Origin: Amblyomma americanum
Taxonomy: Eukaryota > Arthropoda > Arachnida > Ixodida > Ixodidae
Length of the DNA: 64,000 nucleotides
NCBI RefSeq assembly: GCF_052857255.1
Contig: NW_027526670.1
Span: 96,898-160,897, forward strand
Reading direction: 5' to 3'
The position numbers and the translations under genes were made by a program. Under the pieces are notes generated by a model. It was given only the letters and a program-made list of their open reading frames with translations, searched no databases and was not told the DNA's origin. This document shows positions 37,106-50,388 of the stretch, piece by piece (positions within the stretch are counted from its first letter, which is position 1; each line of letters starts with the position of its first letter).

Positions 37106-39427
37106 CTGAGAAAAAGTTTACACCTTTCTCTCGTCTACTCTTCGACGACTTGTAAAATCGATGCTCATGAATCTTGATAGTTTCGATCTAAAACAATGTA
37201 TTCCGTTGTTTTGAGCCGGAATACAAGTTTTCGCGCAGTTCTGAGAGAAAAATTTACACCTTTCTCTCGTCTACTCTGCGACGACTTGTAAAATCGATGC
37301 TCGTGAATCTTGCTAGTTTCGATCTAAAACGATGTATCCCGTTGTTTTGAGCTGGAATACAAGTTTTCGCGCAGTTCTGAGAGAAAAAGTTTACACCTTT
37401 CTCTCGTCTACTCTTCGACGACTTGTAAAATCGATGCTCGTGAATCGTGCTCGTTTCGATCTAAAACGATGTATCCCGCTGATTTGAGCCAGAATACAAG
37501 TTTTCCCGCAGTTCCGAGAGAAAAAGTTTACACCTTTCTCGCGTCTACTCTTCGACGACTTGTAAAATCGATGCTCGTGAATTTTGCTTGTCTTGATCTA
37601 AAACGACGTATCCCGTTGTTTTGAGCCGCAATACAAGTTTTCGCGCTGTTCTGAGAGAAAAAGTTTACACCTTTCTCTCGTCTACTTTTCGACGACTTTT
37701 TAAATCGATGCTGGTGAATTTTGCTACTTTCGATCTAAAACGATGTATCTCGTTGTTTTGAGCCGGAATACAAGTTTTCGCGCAGTTCTGAGAGAAAAAG
37801 TTTACACCTTTCTCTCGTCTACTCTTCGACGACTTGTAAAATTGATGCTCGTGAATTTTGCTAGTTTCGGTGTAAAACGATGTATCAAGTTGTTTTGAGG
37901 TGGAATACAAGTTTTCGCGCAGTTCTGAGAGCAAACGTTTACACCTTTCTCTCGTCTACTCTTCGACGACTTGTTAAATCGATGCTCGTGAATTTTGCTA
38001 CTTTCGATCTAAAACGATGTATCCCGTTGTTTTGAGCCGGAATACAAGTTTTCGCGCAGTTCTGAGAGAAAAAGTTTACACCTTTCTTTCGTCTACTCTT
38101 CGACGACTTGTAAAATCGTTGCTCGTGAATCTTGATAGTTTCGATCTAAAACGATGTGTTCCGTTGTTTTGAGCCGGAATACAAGTTTTCCCGCAGTTCT
38201 GAGAGAAAAATTTACCCCTTTCTCTCGTCTACTCTGCGACGACCTGTAAAATCGATGCTCGTGAATCTTGCTAGTTTCGATCTATAACGATATATCCCGT
38301 TGTTTTGAGCCGGAATACAAGTTTTCGCGCAGTTCTGAGAGAAAAAGTTTACACCTTTCTCTCGTCTACTCTTCGACGACTTGTAAAATCGATGCTCGTG
38401 AATCTTGATAGTTTCGTTCTAAAACAATGTATCCCGTTGTTTTGAGACGGAATACAAGTCTTCGCGCAGTTCAGAGAGAAAGTTTACACCTGTCTCTCGT
38501 CTACTCTTCGACGACTTGTAAAATCGATGCTCGTGAATCTTGCTAGTTTCGATCTAAAACGAAGTATTCCGTTGTTTTGAGCCGGAATACAAGTTTTTGC
38601 GCAGTTCTGAGAGAAAAAGTTACACCTTTCTCTCGTCTACTCTTCGACGACTTGTAAAATCGATGCTCGTTAATCGTGCTAGTTTCGATCTAAAACGATG
38701 TATCCCGTTGTTTTGAGCCGGAATACAAGTTTTCGCCCAGTTCTGAGAGAAAAAGTTTACACCGTTTTCTAGTCTACTCTTCGACGACTTGTAAAATCGA
38801 TGCTCGTGAGTCTTGCTAGTTTCGATCTAAAACGATGTATCCCGTTGTTTTGAGCCGAAATACAAGTTTTCTCGCAGTTCTGAGAGAAAAAGTTTACACG
38901 TTTCTGTCGTCTACTCTTCGACGACTTGTAAAATCGATGCACGTGAATTTTGCTAGTTTCGATCTAAAACGATGTATCCCGTTGTTTTGAGCCGGAATAC
39001 AAGTTTTCGCGCAGTTCTGAGAGAAAAAGTTTACACCTTTTTCTCGTCTACTCTTCGACGACTTGTAAAATCGATGCTCGTGAATTTTGCTTGTCTTGAT
39101 CTAAAACGATGTATCCCGTTGTTTTGAGCCGCAATACATGTTTTTGCGCAGTTCTGAGAGAAAAAGTTTACACCTTTCTCTCGTTCTCTTCGACGACATG
39201 TAAAATCGATGCTCGTGAATCTTGCTAGTTTCGATCTAAAACGATGTATCTCAATGATTTGAGCCGGAATACAAGTTTTCGCGCAGTTCTGAGAGAAAAA
39301 GTTTACACCTTTCTCTCGTCTACTCTTCGACGACTTGTTAAATCGATGCTCGTGAATTTTGCTACTTTCGATCTAAAACAATGTATCTCGTTGTTTTGAG
39401 CCGGAATACAATTTTTCGCGCAGTTCT
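37106..39427. repeat. 17-monomer HOR (2,322 bp), copy 3
   Basis: Third copy, at a shift of 2,594 bp from copy 2 because two monomers were gained between them. Its first monomer has the shortened GAGAAAAAG purine run from that inserted pair. From about 38,095 it also forms the start of the 6,147-bp HOR, so the larger unit appears to have been built on this one. Confidence 0.85.
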
Positions 39428-42400
39428 GAGAGAAAAAGTTTACACCTTTCTCTCGTCTACTCTTCGACGACTTGTAAAATCGATGCTCGTGAATCTTGAT
39501 AGTTTCGATCTAAAACGATGTATTCCGTTGTTTTGAGCCGGAATACAAGTTTTCGCGCCGTTCTGAGAGAACAATTTACACCTTTCTTTCGTCTACTCTG
39601 CGAGGACTTGTAAAATCGATGCTCGTGAATCTTGCTAGTTTCGATCTAAAACGATGTATCCCGTTGTTTTGAGCCGGAATACAAGTTTTCGCGCAGTTCT
39701 GAGAGAAAAAGTTTACACCTTTCTCTCGTCTACTCTTCGACGACTTGTAAAATCGATGCTCGTGAATCTAGAGAGTTTCGCTCTAAATCAATGTATCCCG
39801 TTGTTTTGAGCCGGAATACGAGTTTTCGCGCAGTTCTGAGAGAAAACGTTTACACCTTTCTCTCGTCTACTCTTCGACGACTTGTAAATCGATGCTCGTT
39901 AATCGTGCTAGTTTCGATCTAAAACGATGTATCCCGTTGTTTTGAGCCGGAATACAAGATTTCGCGCAGTTCTGAGAGAAAAAGTTTCCACCTTTTTCTC
40001 GTCTACTCTTCGACGACTTGTAAAATCGATGCTCGTGAATCTAGAGAGTTTCGCTCTAAATCAATGTATCCCGTTGTTTTGAGCCGGAATACGAGTTTTC
40101 GCGCAGTTCTGAGAGAAAAAGTTTACACCTTTCTCTCGTCTACTCTTCGACGACTTGTAAATCGATGCTCGTTAATCGTGCTAGTTTCGATCTAAAACGA
40201 TGTATCCCGTTGTTTTGAGCCGGAATACAAGATTTCGCGCAGTTCTGAGAGAAAAAGTTTCCACCTTTCTCTCGTCTACTCTTCGACGACTTGTAAAATC
40301 GATGCTCTTTAATTGTGCTAGTTTCAATCTAAAACAAAGTATTCTGTTGTTTTGAGCCGGAATACAAGTTTTCGCGCAGTTCTGAGAGAAAAAGTTTACA
40401 CCTTTTTCTCGTCTACTCTTGGACGACTTGTAAAATCGATGCTCGTGAATCTTGATAGTGTCGATCTAAAACGATGTATCCCGTTGTTTTGAGCCGGAAT
40501 ACAAGTTTTCGCGCAGTTCTGAGAGAAAAAGTTTACACCTTTCTTTCGTCTACTCTTCGACGACTTATAAAATCGATGCTCGTGAATTTTGCTTGTCTTG
40601 ATCTAAAACGATGTATATCGTTGTTTTGAGCCGCAATACAAGTTTTCGCGCAGTTCTGAGAGAAAAACTTTACACCTTTCTCTCGTCTACTCTTCGACGA
40701 CTTGTAAAATTGATGCTCGTGAATTTTGCTAGTTTTGATCTAAAACGATGTATCCCGTTGTTTTGAGCTGGAATATAAGTTTTCGCGCAGTTCTGAGAGA
40801 AAAAGTTTACACCTTTCTCTCGTCTACTCTTCGACGACTTGTTAAATCGATGCTCGTGAATTTTGCTACTTTCGATCTAAAACGATGTATATCGTTGTTT
40901 TGTGCCGGAATACAATTTTTCGCGCAGTTCTGAGAAAAAGTTTACACCTTTCTCTCGTCTACTCTTCGACGACTTGTAAAATCGATGCTCATGAATCTTG
41001 ATAGCTTCGATCTAAAACAATGTATTCCGTTGTTTTGAGCCGGAATACAAGTTTTCGCGCAGTTCTGAGAGAAAAATTTACACCTTTCTCTCGTCTACTC
41101 TGCGACGACTTGTAAAATCGATGCTCGTGAATCTTGCTAGTTTCGATCTAAAACGATGTATCCCGTTGTTTTGAGCTGGAATACAAGTTTTCGCGCAGTT
41201 CTGAGAGAAAAAGTTTACACCTTTCTCTCGTCTACTCTTCGACGACTTGTAAAATCGATGCTCGTGAATCGTGCTCGTTTCGATCTAAAACGATGTATCC
41301 CGCTGATTTGAGCCAGAATACAAGTTTTCCCGCAGTTCCGAGAGAAAAAGTTTACACCTTTCTCGCGTCTACTCTTCGACGACTTGTAAAATCGATGCTC
41401 GTGAATTTTGCTTGTCTTGATCTAAAACGACGTATCCCGTTGTTTTGAGCCGCAATACAAGTTTTCGCGCTGTTCTGAGAGAAAAAGTTTACACCTTTCT
41501 CTCGTCTACTTTTCGACGACTTGTTAAATCGATGCTGGTGAATTTTGCTACTTTCGATCTAAAACGATGTATCTCGTTGTTTTGAGCCGGAATACAAGTT
41601 TTTGCGCAGTTCTGAGAGAAAAAGTTTACACCTTTCTCTCGTCTACTCTTCGACGACTTGTAAAATTGATGCTCGTGAATTTTGCTAGTTTCGGTGTAAA
41701 ACGATGTATCAAGTTGTTTTGAGGTGGAATACAAGTTTTCGCGCAGTTCTGAGAGCAAAAGTTTACACCTTTCTCTCGTCTACTCTTCGACGACTTGTTA
41801 AATCGATGCTCGTGAATTTTGCTACTTTCGATCTAAAACGATGTATCCCGTTGTTTTGAGCCGGAATACAAGTTTTCGCGCAGTTCTGAGAGAAAAAGTT
41901 TACACCTTTCTTTCGTCTACTCTTCGACGACTTGTAAAATCGTTGCTCGTGAATCTTGATAGTTTCGATCTAAAACGATGTATTCCGTTGTTTTGAGCCG
42001 GAATACAAGTTTTCCCGCAGTTCTGAGAGAAAAATTTACCCCTTTCTCTCGTCTACTCTGCGACGACCTGTAAAATCGATGCTCGTGAATCTTGCTAGTT
42101 TCGATCTATAACGATATATCCCGTTGTTTTGAGCCGGAATACAAGTTTTCGCGCAGTTCTGAGAGAAAAAGTTTACACCTTTCTCTCGTCTACTCTTCGA
42201 CGACTTGTAAAATCGATGCTCGTGAATCTTGATAGTTTCGTTCTAAAACAATGTATCCCGTTGTTTTGAGACGGAATACAAGTCTTCGCGCAGTTCTGAG
42301 AGAAAAAGTTTACACCTGTCTCTCGTCTACTCTTCGACGACTTGTAAAATCGATGCTCGTGAATCTTGCTAGTTTCGATCTAAAACGAAGTATTCCGTTG

Positions 42401-44241
42401 TTTTGAGCCGGAATACAAGTTTTTGCGCAGTTCTGAGAGAAAAAGTTACACCTTTCTCTCGTCTACTCTTCGACGACTTGTAAAATCGATGCTCGTTAAT
42501 CGTGCTAGTTTCGATCTAAAACGATGTATCCCGTTGTTTTGAGCCGGAATACAAGTTTTCGCCCAGTTCTGAGAGAAAAAGTTTACACCGTTTTCTAGTC
42601 TACTCTTCGACGACTTGTAAAATCGATGCTCGTGAGTCTTGCTAGTTTCGATCTAAAACGATGTATCCCGTTGTTTTGAGCCGAAATACAAGTTTTCTCG
42701 CAGTTCTGAGAGAAAAAGTTTACACGTTTCTGTCGTCTACTCTTCGACGACTTGTAAAATCGATGCACGTGAATTTTGCTAGTTTCGATCTAAAACGATG
42801 TATCCCGTTGTTTTGAGCCGGAATACAAGTTTTCGCGCAGTTCTGAGAGAAAAAGTTTACACCTTTTTCTCGTCTACTCTTCGACGACTTGTAAAATCGA
42901 TGCTCGTGAATTTTGCTTGTCTTGATCTAAAACGATGTATCCCGTTGTTTTGAGCCGCAATACATGTTTTTGCGCAGTTCTGAGAGAAAAAGTTTACACC
43001 TTTCTCTCGTTCTCTTCGACGACATGTAAAATCGATGCTCGTGAATCTTGCTAGTTTCGATCTAAAACGATGTATCTCAATGATTTGAGCCGGAATACAA
43101 GTTTTCGCGCAGTTCTGAGAGAAAAAGTTTACACCTTTCTCTCGTCTACTCTTCGACGACTTGTTAAATCGATGCTCGTGAATTTTGCTACTTTCGATCT
43201 AAAACAATGTATCTCGTTGTTTTGAGCCGGAATACAATTTTTCGCGCAGTTCTGAGAGAAAAAGTTTACACCTTTCTCTCGTCTACTCTTCGACGACTTG
43301 TAAAATCGATGCTCGTGAATCTTGATAGTTTCGATCTAAAACGATGTATTCCGTTGTTTTGAGCCGGAATACAAGTTTTCGCGCCGTTCTGAGAGAACAA
43401 TTTACACCTTTCTTTCGTCTACTCTGCGAGGACTTGTAAAATCGATGCTCGTGAATCTTGCTAGTTTCGATCTAAAACGATGTATCCCGTTGTTTTGAGC
43501 CGGAATACAAGTTTTCGCGCAGTTCTGAGAGAAAAAGTTTACACCTTTCTCTCGTCTACTCTTCGACGACTTGTAAAATCGATGCTCGTGAATCTAGAGA
43601 GTTTCGCTCTAAATCAATGTATCCCGTTGTTTTGAGCCGGAATACGAGTTTTCGCGCAGTTCTGAGAGAAAACGTTTACACCTTTCTCTCGTCTACTCTT
43701 CGACGACTTGTAAATCGATGCTCGTTAATCGTGCTAGTTTCGATCTAAAACGATGTATCCCGTTGTTTTGAGCCGGAATACAAGATTTCGCGCAGTTCTG
43801 AGAGAAAAAGTTTCCACCTTTTTCTCGTCTACTCTTCGACGACTTGTAAAATCGATGCTCGTGAATCTTGATAGTGTCGATCTAAAACGATGTATCCCGT
43901 TGTTTTGAGCCGGAATACAATTTTTCGCGCAGTTCTGAGAGAAAAAGTTTACACCTTTCTTTCGTCTACTCTTCGACGACTTGTAAAATCGATGCTCGTG
44001 AATTTTGCTTGTCTTGATCTAAAACGATGTATATCGTTGTTTTGAGCCGCAGTACAAGTTTTCGCGCAGTTCTGAGAGAAAAAGTTTACACCTTTCTTTC
44101 GTCTACTCTTCGACGACTTGTAAAATCGATGCTCGTGAATTTTGCTTGTCTTGATCTAAAACGATGTATATCGTTGTTTTGAGCCGCAGTACAAGTTTTC
44201 GCGCAGTTCTGAGAGAAAAAGTTTACACCTTTCTCTCGTCT
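38095..44241. repeat. 45-monomer HOR (6,147 bp), copy 1
   Basis: A 6,147-bp unit (45 x 137 less 18) repeats directly at 44,242. It is composite: it holds the 17-monomer pattern and a 28-monomer interval, since the GCGAGGACTTG marker occurs at 39,601, 43,427, 45,748 and 49,574, alternating 3,826 and 2,321 bp. Other markers are GTTTTGTGCCGG (40,879), GCTCTTTAATTG (40,304) and GAGCCGCAGTAC (44,044). Confidence 0.92.
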
Positions 44242-47200
44242 ACTCTTCGACGACTTGTAAAATCGTTGCTCGTGAATCTTGATAGTTTCGATCTAAAACG
44301 ATGTATTCCGTTGTTTTGAGCCGGAATACAAGTTTTCCCGCAGTTCTGAGAGAAAAATTTACCCCTTTCTCTCGTCTACTCTGCGACGACCTGTAAAATC
44401 GATGCTCGTGAATCTTGCTAGTTTCGATCTATAACGATATATCCCGTTGTTTTGAGCCGGAATACATGTTTTCGCGCAGTTCTGAGAGAAAAAGTTTACA
44501 CCTTTCTCTCGTCTACTCTTCGACGACTTGTAAAATCGATGCTCGTGAATCTTGATAGTTTCGTTCTAAAACAATGTATCCCGTTGTTTTGAGACGGAAT
44601 ACAAGTCTTCGCGCAGTTCAGAGAGAAAGTTTACACCTGTCTCTCGTCTACTCTTCGACGACTTGTAAAATCGATGCTCGTGAATCTTGCTAGTTTCGAT
44701 CTAAAACGAAGTATTCCGTTGTTTTGAGCCGGAATACAAGTTTTTGCGCAGTTCTGAGAGAAAAAGTTACACCTTTCTCTCGTCTACTCTTCGACGACTT
44801 GTAAAATCGATGCTCGTTAATCGTGCTAGTTTCGATCTAAAACGATGTATCCCGTTGTTTTGAGCCGGAATACAAGTTTTCGCCCAGTTCTGAGAGAAAA
44901 AGTTTACACCGTTTTCTAGTCTACTCTTCGACGACTTGTAAAATCGATGCTCGTGAGTCTTGCTAGTTTCGATCTAAAACGATGTATCCCGTTGTTTTGA
45001 GCCGAAATACAAGTTTTCTCGCAGTTCTGAGAGAAAAAGTTTACACGTTTCTGTCGTCTACTCTTCGACGACTTGTAAAATCGATGCACGTGAATTTTGC
45101 TAGTTTCGATCTAAAACGATGTATCCCGTTGTTTTGAGCCGGAATACAAGTTTTCGCGCAGTTCTGAGAGAAAAAGTTTACACCTTTTTCTCGTCTACTC
45201 TTCGACGACTTGTAAAATCGATGCTCGTGAATTTTGCTTGTCTTGATCTAAAACGATGTATCCCGTTGTTTTGAGCCGCAATACATGTTTTTGCGCAGTT
45301 CTGAGAGAAAAAGTTTACACCTTTCTCTCGTTCTCTTCGACGACATGTAAAATCGATGCTCGTGAATCTTGCTAGTTTCGATCTAAAACGATGTATCTCA
45401 ATGATTTGAGCCGGAATACAAGTTTTCGCGCAGTTCTGAGAGAAAAAGTTTACACCTTTCTCTCGTCTACTCTTCGACGACTTGTTAAATCGATGCTCGT
45501 GAATTTTGCTACTTTCGATCTAAAACAATGTATCTCGTTGTTTTGAGCCGGAATACAATTTTTCGCGCAGTTCTGAGAGAAAAAGTTTACACCTTTCTCT
45601 CGTCTACTCTTCGACGACTTGTAAAATCGATGCTCGTGAATCTTGATAGTTTCGATCTAAAACGATGTATTCCGTTGTTTTGAGCCGGAATACAAGTTTT
45701 CGCGCCGTTCTGAGAGAACAATTTACACCTTTCTTTCGTCTACTCTGCGAGGACTTGTAAAATCGATGCTCGTGAATCTTGCTAGTTTCGATCTAAAACG
45801 ATGTATCCCGTTGTTTTGAGCCGGAATACAAGTTTTCGCGCAGTTCTGAGAGAAAAAGTTTACACCTTTCTCTCGTCTACTCTTCGACGACTTGTAAAAT
45901 CGATGCTCGTGAATCTAGAGAGTTTCGCTCTAAATCAATGTATCCCGTTGTTTTGAGCCGGAATACGAGTTTTCGCGCAGTTCTGAGAGAAAACGTTTAC
46001 ACCTTTCTCTCGTCTACTCTTCGACGACTTGTAAATCGATGCTCGTTAATCGTGCTAGTTTCGATCTAAAACGATGTATCCCGTTGTTTTGAGCCGGAAT
46101 ACAAGATTTCGCGCAGTTCTGAGAGAAAAAGTTTCCACCTTTTTCTCGTCTACTCTTCGACGACTTGTAAAATCGATGCTCGTGAATCTAGAGAGTTTCG
46201 CTCTAAATCAATGTATCCCGTTGTTTTGAGCCGGAATACGAGTTTTCGCGCAGTTCTGAGAGAAAAAGTTTACACCTTTCTCTCGTCTACTCTTCGACGA
46301 CTTGTAAATCGATGCTCGTTAATCGTGCTAGTTTCGATCTAAAACGATGTATCCCGTTGTTTTGAGCCGGAATACAAGATTTCGCGCAGTTCTGAGAGAA
46401 AAAGTTTCCACCTTTCTCTCGTCTACTCTTCGACGACTTGTAAAATCGATGCTCTTTAATTGTGCTAGTTTCAATCTAAAACAAAGTATTCTGTTGTTTT
46501 GAGCCGGAATACAAGTTTTCGCGCAGTTCTGAGAGAAAAAGTTTACACCTTTTTCTCGTCTACTCTTGGACGACTTGTAAAATCGATGCTCGTGAATCTT
46601 GATAGTGTCGATCTAAAACGATGTATCCCGTTGTTTTGAGCCGGAATACAAGTTTTCGCGCAGTTCTGAGAGAAAAAGTTTACACCTTTCTTTCGTCTAC
46701 TCTTCGACGACTTATAAAATCGATGCTCGTGAATTTTGCTTGTCTTGATCTAAAACGATGTATATCGTTGTTTTGAGCCGCAATACAAGTTTTCGCGCAG
46801 TTCTGAGAGAAAAACTTTACACCTTTCTCTCGTCTACTCTTCGACGACTTGTAAAATTGATGCTCGTGAATTTTGCTAGTTTTGATCTAAAACGATGTAT
46901 CCCGTTGTTTTGAGCTGGAATATAAGTTTTCGCGCAGTTCTGAGAGAAAAAGTTTACACCTTTCTCTCGTCTACTCTTCGACGACTTGTTAAATCGATGC
47001 TCGTGAATTTTGCTACTTTCGATCTAAAACGATGTATATCGTTGTTTTGTGCCGGAATACAATTTTTCGCGCAGTTCTGAGAAAAAGTTTACACCTTTCT
47101 CTCGTCTACTCTTCGACGACTTGTAAAATCGATGCTCATGAATCTTGATAGTTTCGATCTAAAACAATGTATTCCGTTGTTTTGAGCCGGAATACAAGTT

Positions 47201-50200
47201 TTCGCGCAGTTCTGAGAGAAAAATTTACACCTTTCTCTCGTCTACTCTGCGACGACTTGTAAAATCGATGCTCGTGAATCTTGCTAGTTTCGATCTAAAA
47301 CGATGTATCCCGTTGTTTTGAGCTGGAATACAAGTTTTCGCGCAGTTCTGAGAGAAAAAGTTTACACCTTTCTCTCGTCTACTCTTCGACGACTTGTAAA
47401 ATCGATGCTCGTGAATCGTGCTCGTTTCGATCTAAAACGATGTATCCCGCTGATTTGAGCCAGAATACAAGTTTTCCCGCAGTTCCGAGAGAAAAAGTTT
47501 ACACCTTTCTCGCGTCTACTCTTCGACGACTTGTAAAATCGATGCTCGTGAATTTTGCTTGTCTTGATCTAAAACGACGTATCCCGTTGTTTTGAGCCGC
47601 AATACAAGTTTTCGCGCTGTTCTGAGAGAAAAAGTTTACACCTTTCTCTCGTCTACTTTTCGACGACTTGTTAAATCGATGCTGGTGAATTTTGCTACTT
47701 TCGATCTAAAACGATGTATCTCGTTGTTTTGAGCCGGAATACAAGTTTTTGCGCAGTTCTGAGAGAAAAAGTTTACACCTTTCTCTCGTCTACTCTTCGA
47801 CGACTTGTAAAATTGATGCTCGTGAATTTTGCTAGTTTCGGTGTAAAACGATGTATCAAGTTGTTTTGAGGTGGAATACAAGTTTTCGCGCAGTTCTGAG
47901 AGCAAAAGTTTACACCTTTCTCTCGTCTACTCTTCGACGACTTGTTAAATCGATGCTCGTGAATTTTGCTACTTTCGATCTAAAACGATGTATCCCGTTG
48001 TTTTGAGCCGGAATACAAGTTTTCGCGCAGTTCTGAGAGAAAAAGTTTACACCTTTCTTTCGTCTACTCTTCGACGACTTGTAAAATCGTTGCTCGTGAA
48101 TCTTGATAGTTTCGATCTAAAACGATGTATTCCGTTGTTTTGAGCCGGAATACAAGTTTTCCCGCAGTTCTGAGAGAAAAATTTACCCCTTTCTCTCGTC
48201 TACTCTGCGACGACCTGTAAAATCGATGCTCGTGAATCTTGCTAGTTTCGATCTATAACGATATATCCCGTTGTTTTGAGCCGGAATACAAGTTTTCGCG
48301 CAGTTCTGAGAGAAAAAGTTTACACCTTTCTCTCGTCTACTCTTCGACGACTTGTAAAATCGATGCTCGTGAATCTTGATAGTTTCGTTCTAAAACAATG
48401 TATCCCGTTGTTTTGAGACGGAATACAAGTCTTCGCGCAGTTCTGAGAGAAAAAGTTTACACCTGTCTCTCGTCTACTCTTCGACGACTTGTAAAATCGA
48501 TGCTCGTGAATCTTGCTAGTTTCGATCTAAAACGAAGTATTCCGTTGTTTTGAGCCGGAATACAAGTTTTTGCGCAGTTCTGAGAGAAAAAGTTACACCT
48601 TTCTCTCGTCTACTCTTCGACGACTTGTAAAATCGATGCTCGTTAATCGTGCTAGTTTCGATCTAAAACGATGTATCCCGTTGTTTTGAGCCGGAATACA
48701 AGTTTTCGCCCAGTTCTGAGAGAAAAAGTTTACACCGTTTTCTAGTCTACTCTTCGACGACTTGTAAAATCGATGCTCGTGAGTCTTGCTAGTTTCGATC
48801 TAAAACGATGTATCCCGTTGTTTTGAGCCGAAATACAAGTTTTCTCGCAGTTCTGAGAGAAAAAGTTTACACGTTTCTGTCGTCTACTCTTCGACGACTT
48901 GTAAAATCGATGCACGTGAATTTTGCTAGTTTCGATCTAAAACGATGTATCCCGTTGTTTTGAGCCGGAATACAAGTTTTCGCGCAGTTCTGAGAGAAAA
49001 AGTTTACACCTTTTTCTCGTCTACTCTTCGACGACTTGTAAAATCGATGCTCGTGAATTTTGCTTGTCTTGATCTAAAACGATGTATCCCGTTGTTTTGA
49101 GCCGCAATACATGTTTTTGCGCAGTTCTGAGAGAAAAAGTTTACACCTTTCTCTCGTTCTCTTCGACGACATGTAAAATCGATGCTCGTGAATCTTGCTA
49201 GTTTCGATCTAAAACGATGTATCTCAATGATTTGAGCCGGAATACAAGTTTTCGCGCAGTTCTGAGAGAAAAAGTTTACACCTTTCTCTCGTCTACTCTT
49301 CGACGACTTGTTAAATCGATGCTCGTGAATTTTGCTACTTTCGATCTAAAACAATGTATCTCGTTGTTTTGAGCCGGAATACAATTTTTCGCGCAGTTCT
49401 GAGAGAAAAAGTTTACACCTTTCTCTCGTCTACTCTTCGACGACTTGTAAAATCGATGCTCGTGAATCTTGATAGTTTCGATCTAAAACGATGTATTCCG
49501 TTGTTTTGAGCCGGAATACAAGTTTTCGCGCCGTTCTGAGAGAACAATTTACACCTTTCTTTCGTCTACTCTGCGAGGACTTGTAAAATCGATGCTCGTG
49601 AATCTTGCTAGTTTCGATCTAAAACGATGTATCCCGTTGTTTTGAGCCGGAATACAAGTTTTCGCGCAGTTCTGAGAGAAAAAGTTTACACCTTTCTCTC
49701 GTCTACTCTTCGACGACTTGTAAAATCGATGCTCGTGAATCTAGAGAGTTTCGCTCTAAATCAATGTATCCCGTTGTTTTGAGCCGGAATACGAGTTTTC
49801 GCGCAGTTCTGAGAGAAAACGTTTACACCTTTCTCTCGTCTACTCTTCGACGACTTGTAAATCGATGCTCGTTAATCGTGCTAGTTTCGATCTAAAACGA
49901 TGTATCCCGTTGTTTTGAGCCGGAATACAAGATTTCGCGCAGTTCTGAGAGAAAAAGTTTCCACCTTTTTCTCGTCTACTCTTCGACGACTTGTAAAATC
50001 GATGCTCGTGAATCTTGATAGTGTCGATCTAAAACGATGTATCCCGTTGTTTTGAGCCGGAATACAATTTTTCGCGCAGTTCTGAGAGAAAAAGTTTACA
50101 CCTTTCTTTCGTCTACTCTTCGACGACTTGTAAAATCGATGCTCGTGAATTTTGCTTGTCTTGATCTAAAACGATGTATATCGTTGTTTTGAGCCGCAGT

Positions 50201-50388
50201 ACAAGTTTTCGCGCAGTTCTGAGAGAAAAAGTTTACACCTTTCTTTCGTCTACTCTTCGACGACTTGTAAAATCGATGCTCGTGAATTTTGCTTGTCTTG
50301 ATCTAAAACGATGTATATCGTTGTTTTGAGCCGCAGTACAAGTTTTCGCGCAGTTCTGAGAGAAAAAGTTTACACCTTTCTCTCGTCT
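44242..50388. repeat. 45-monomer HOR (6,147 bp), copy 2
   Basis: Tandem copy of 38,095-44,241 in perfect register at every marker checked, including GTTTTGTGCCGG (47,026) and the CAGTTCAGAGAGAAAG copy (44,611). Few differences were seen: GATAGCTTCG at 41,003 is GATAGTTTCG here, and an ACATGTTTTCGCG variant at 44,463 replaces ACAAGTTTTCGCG. Such near identity over 6 kb points to a very recent duplication. Confidence 0.92.
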
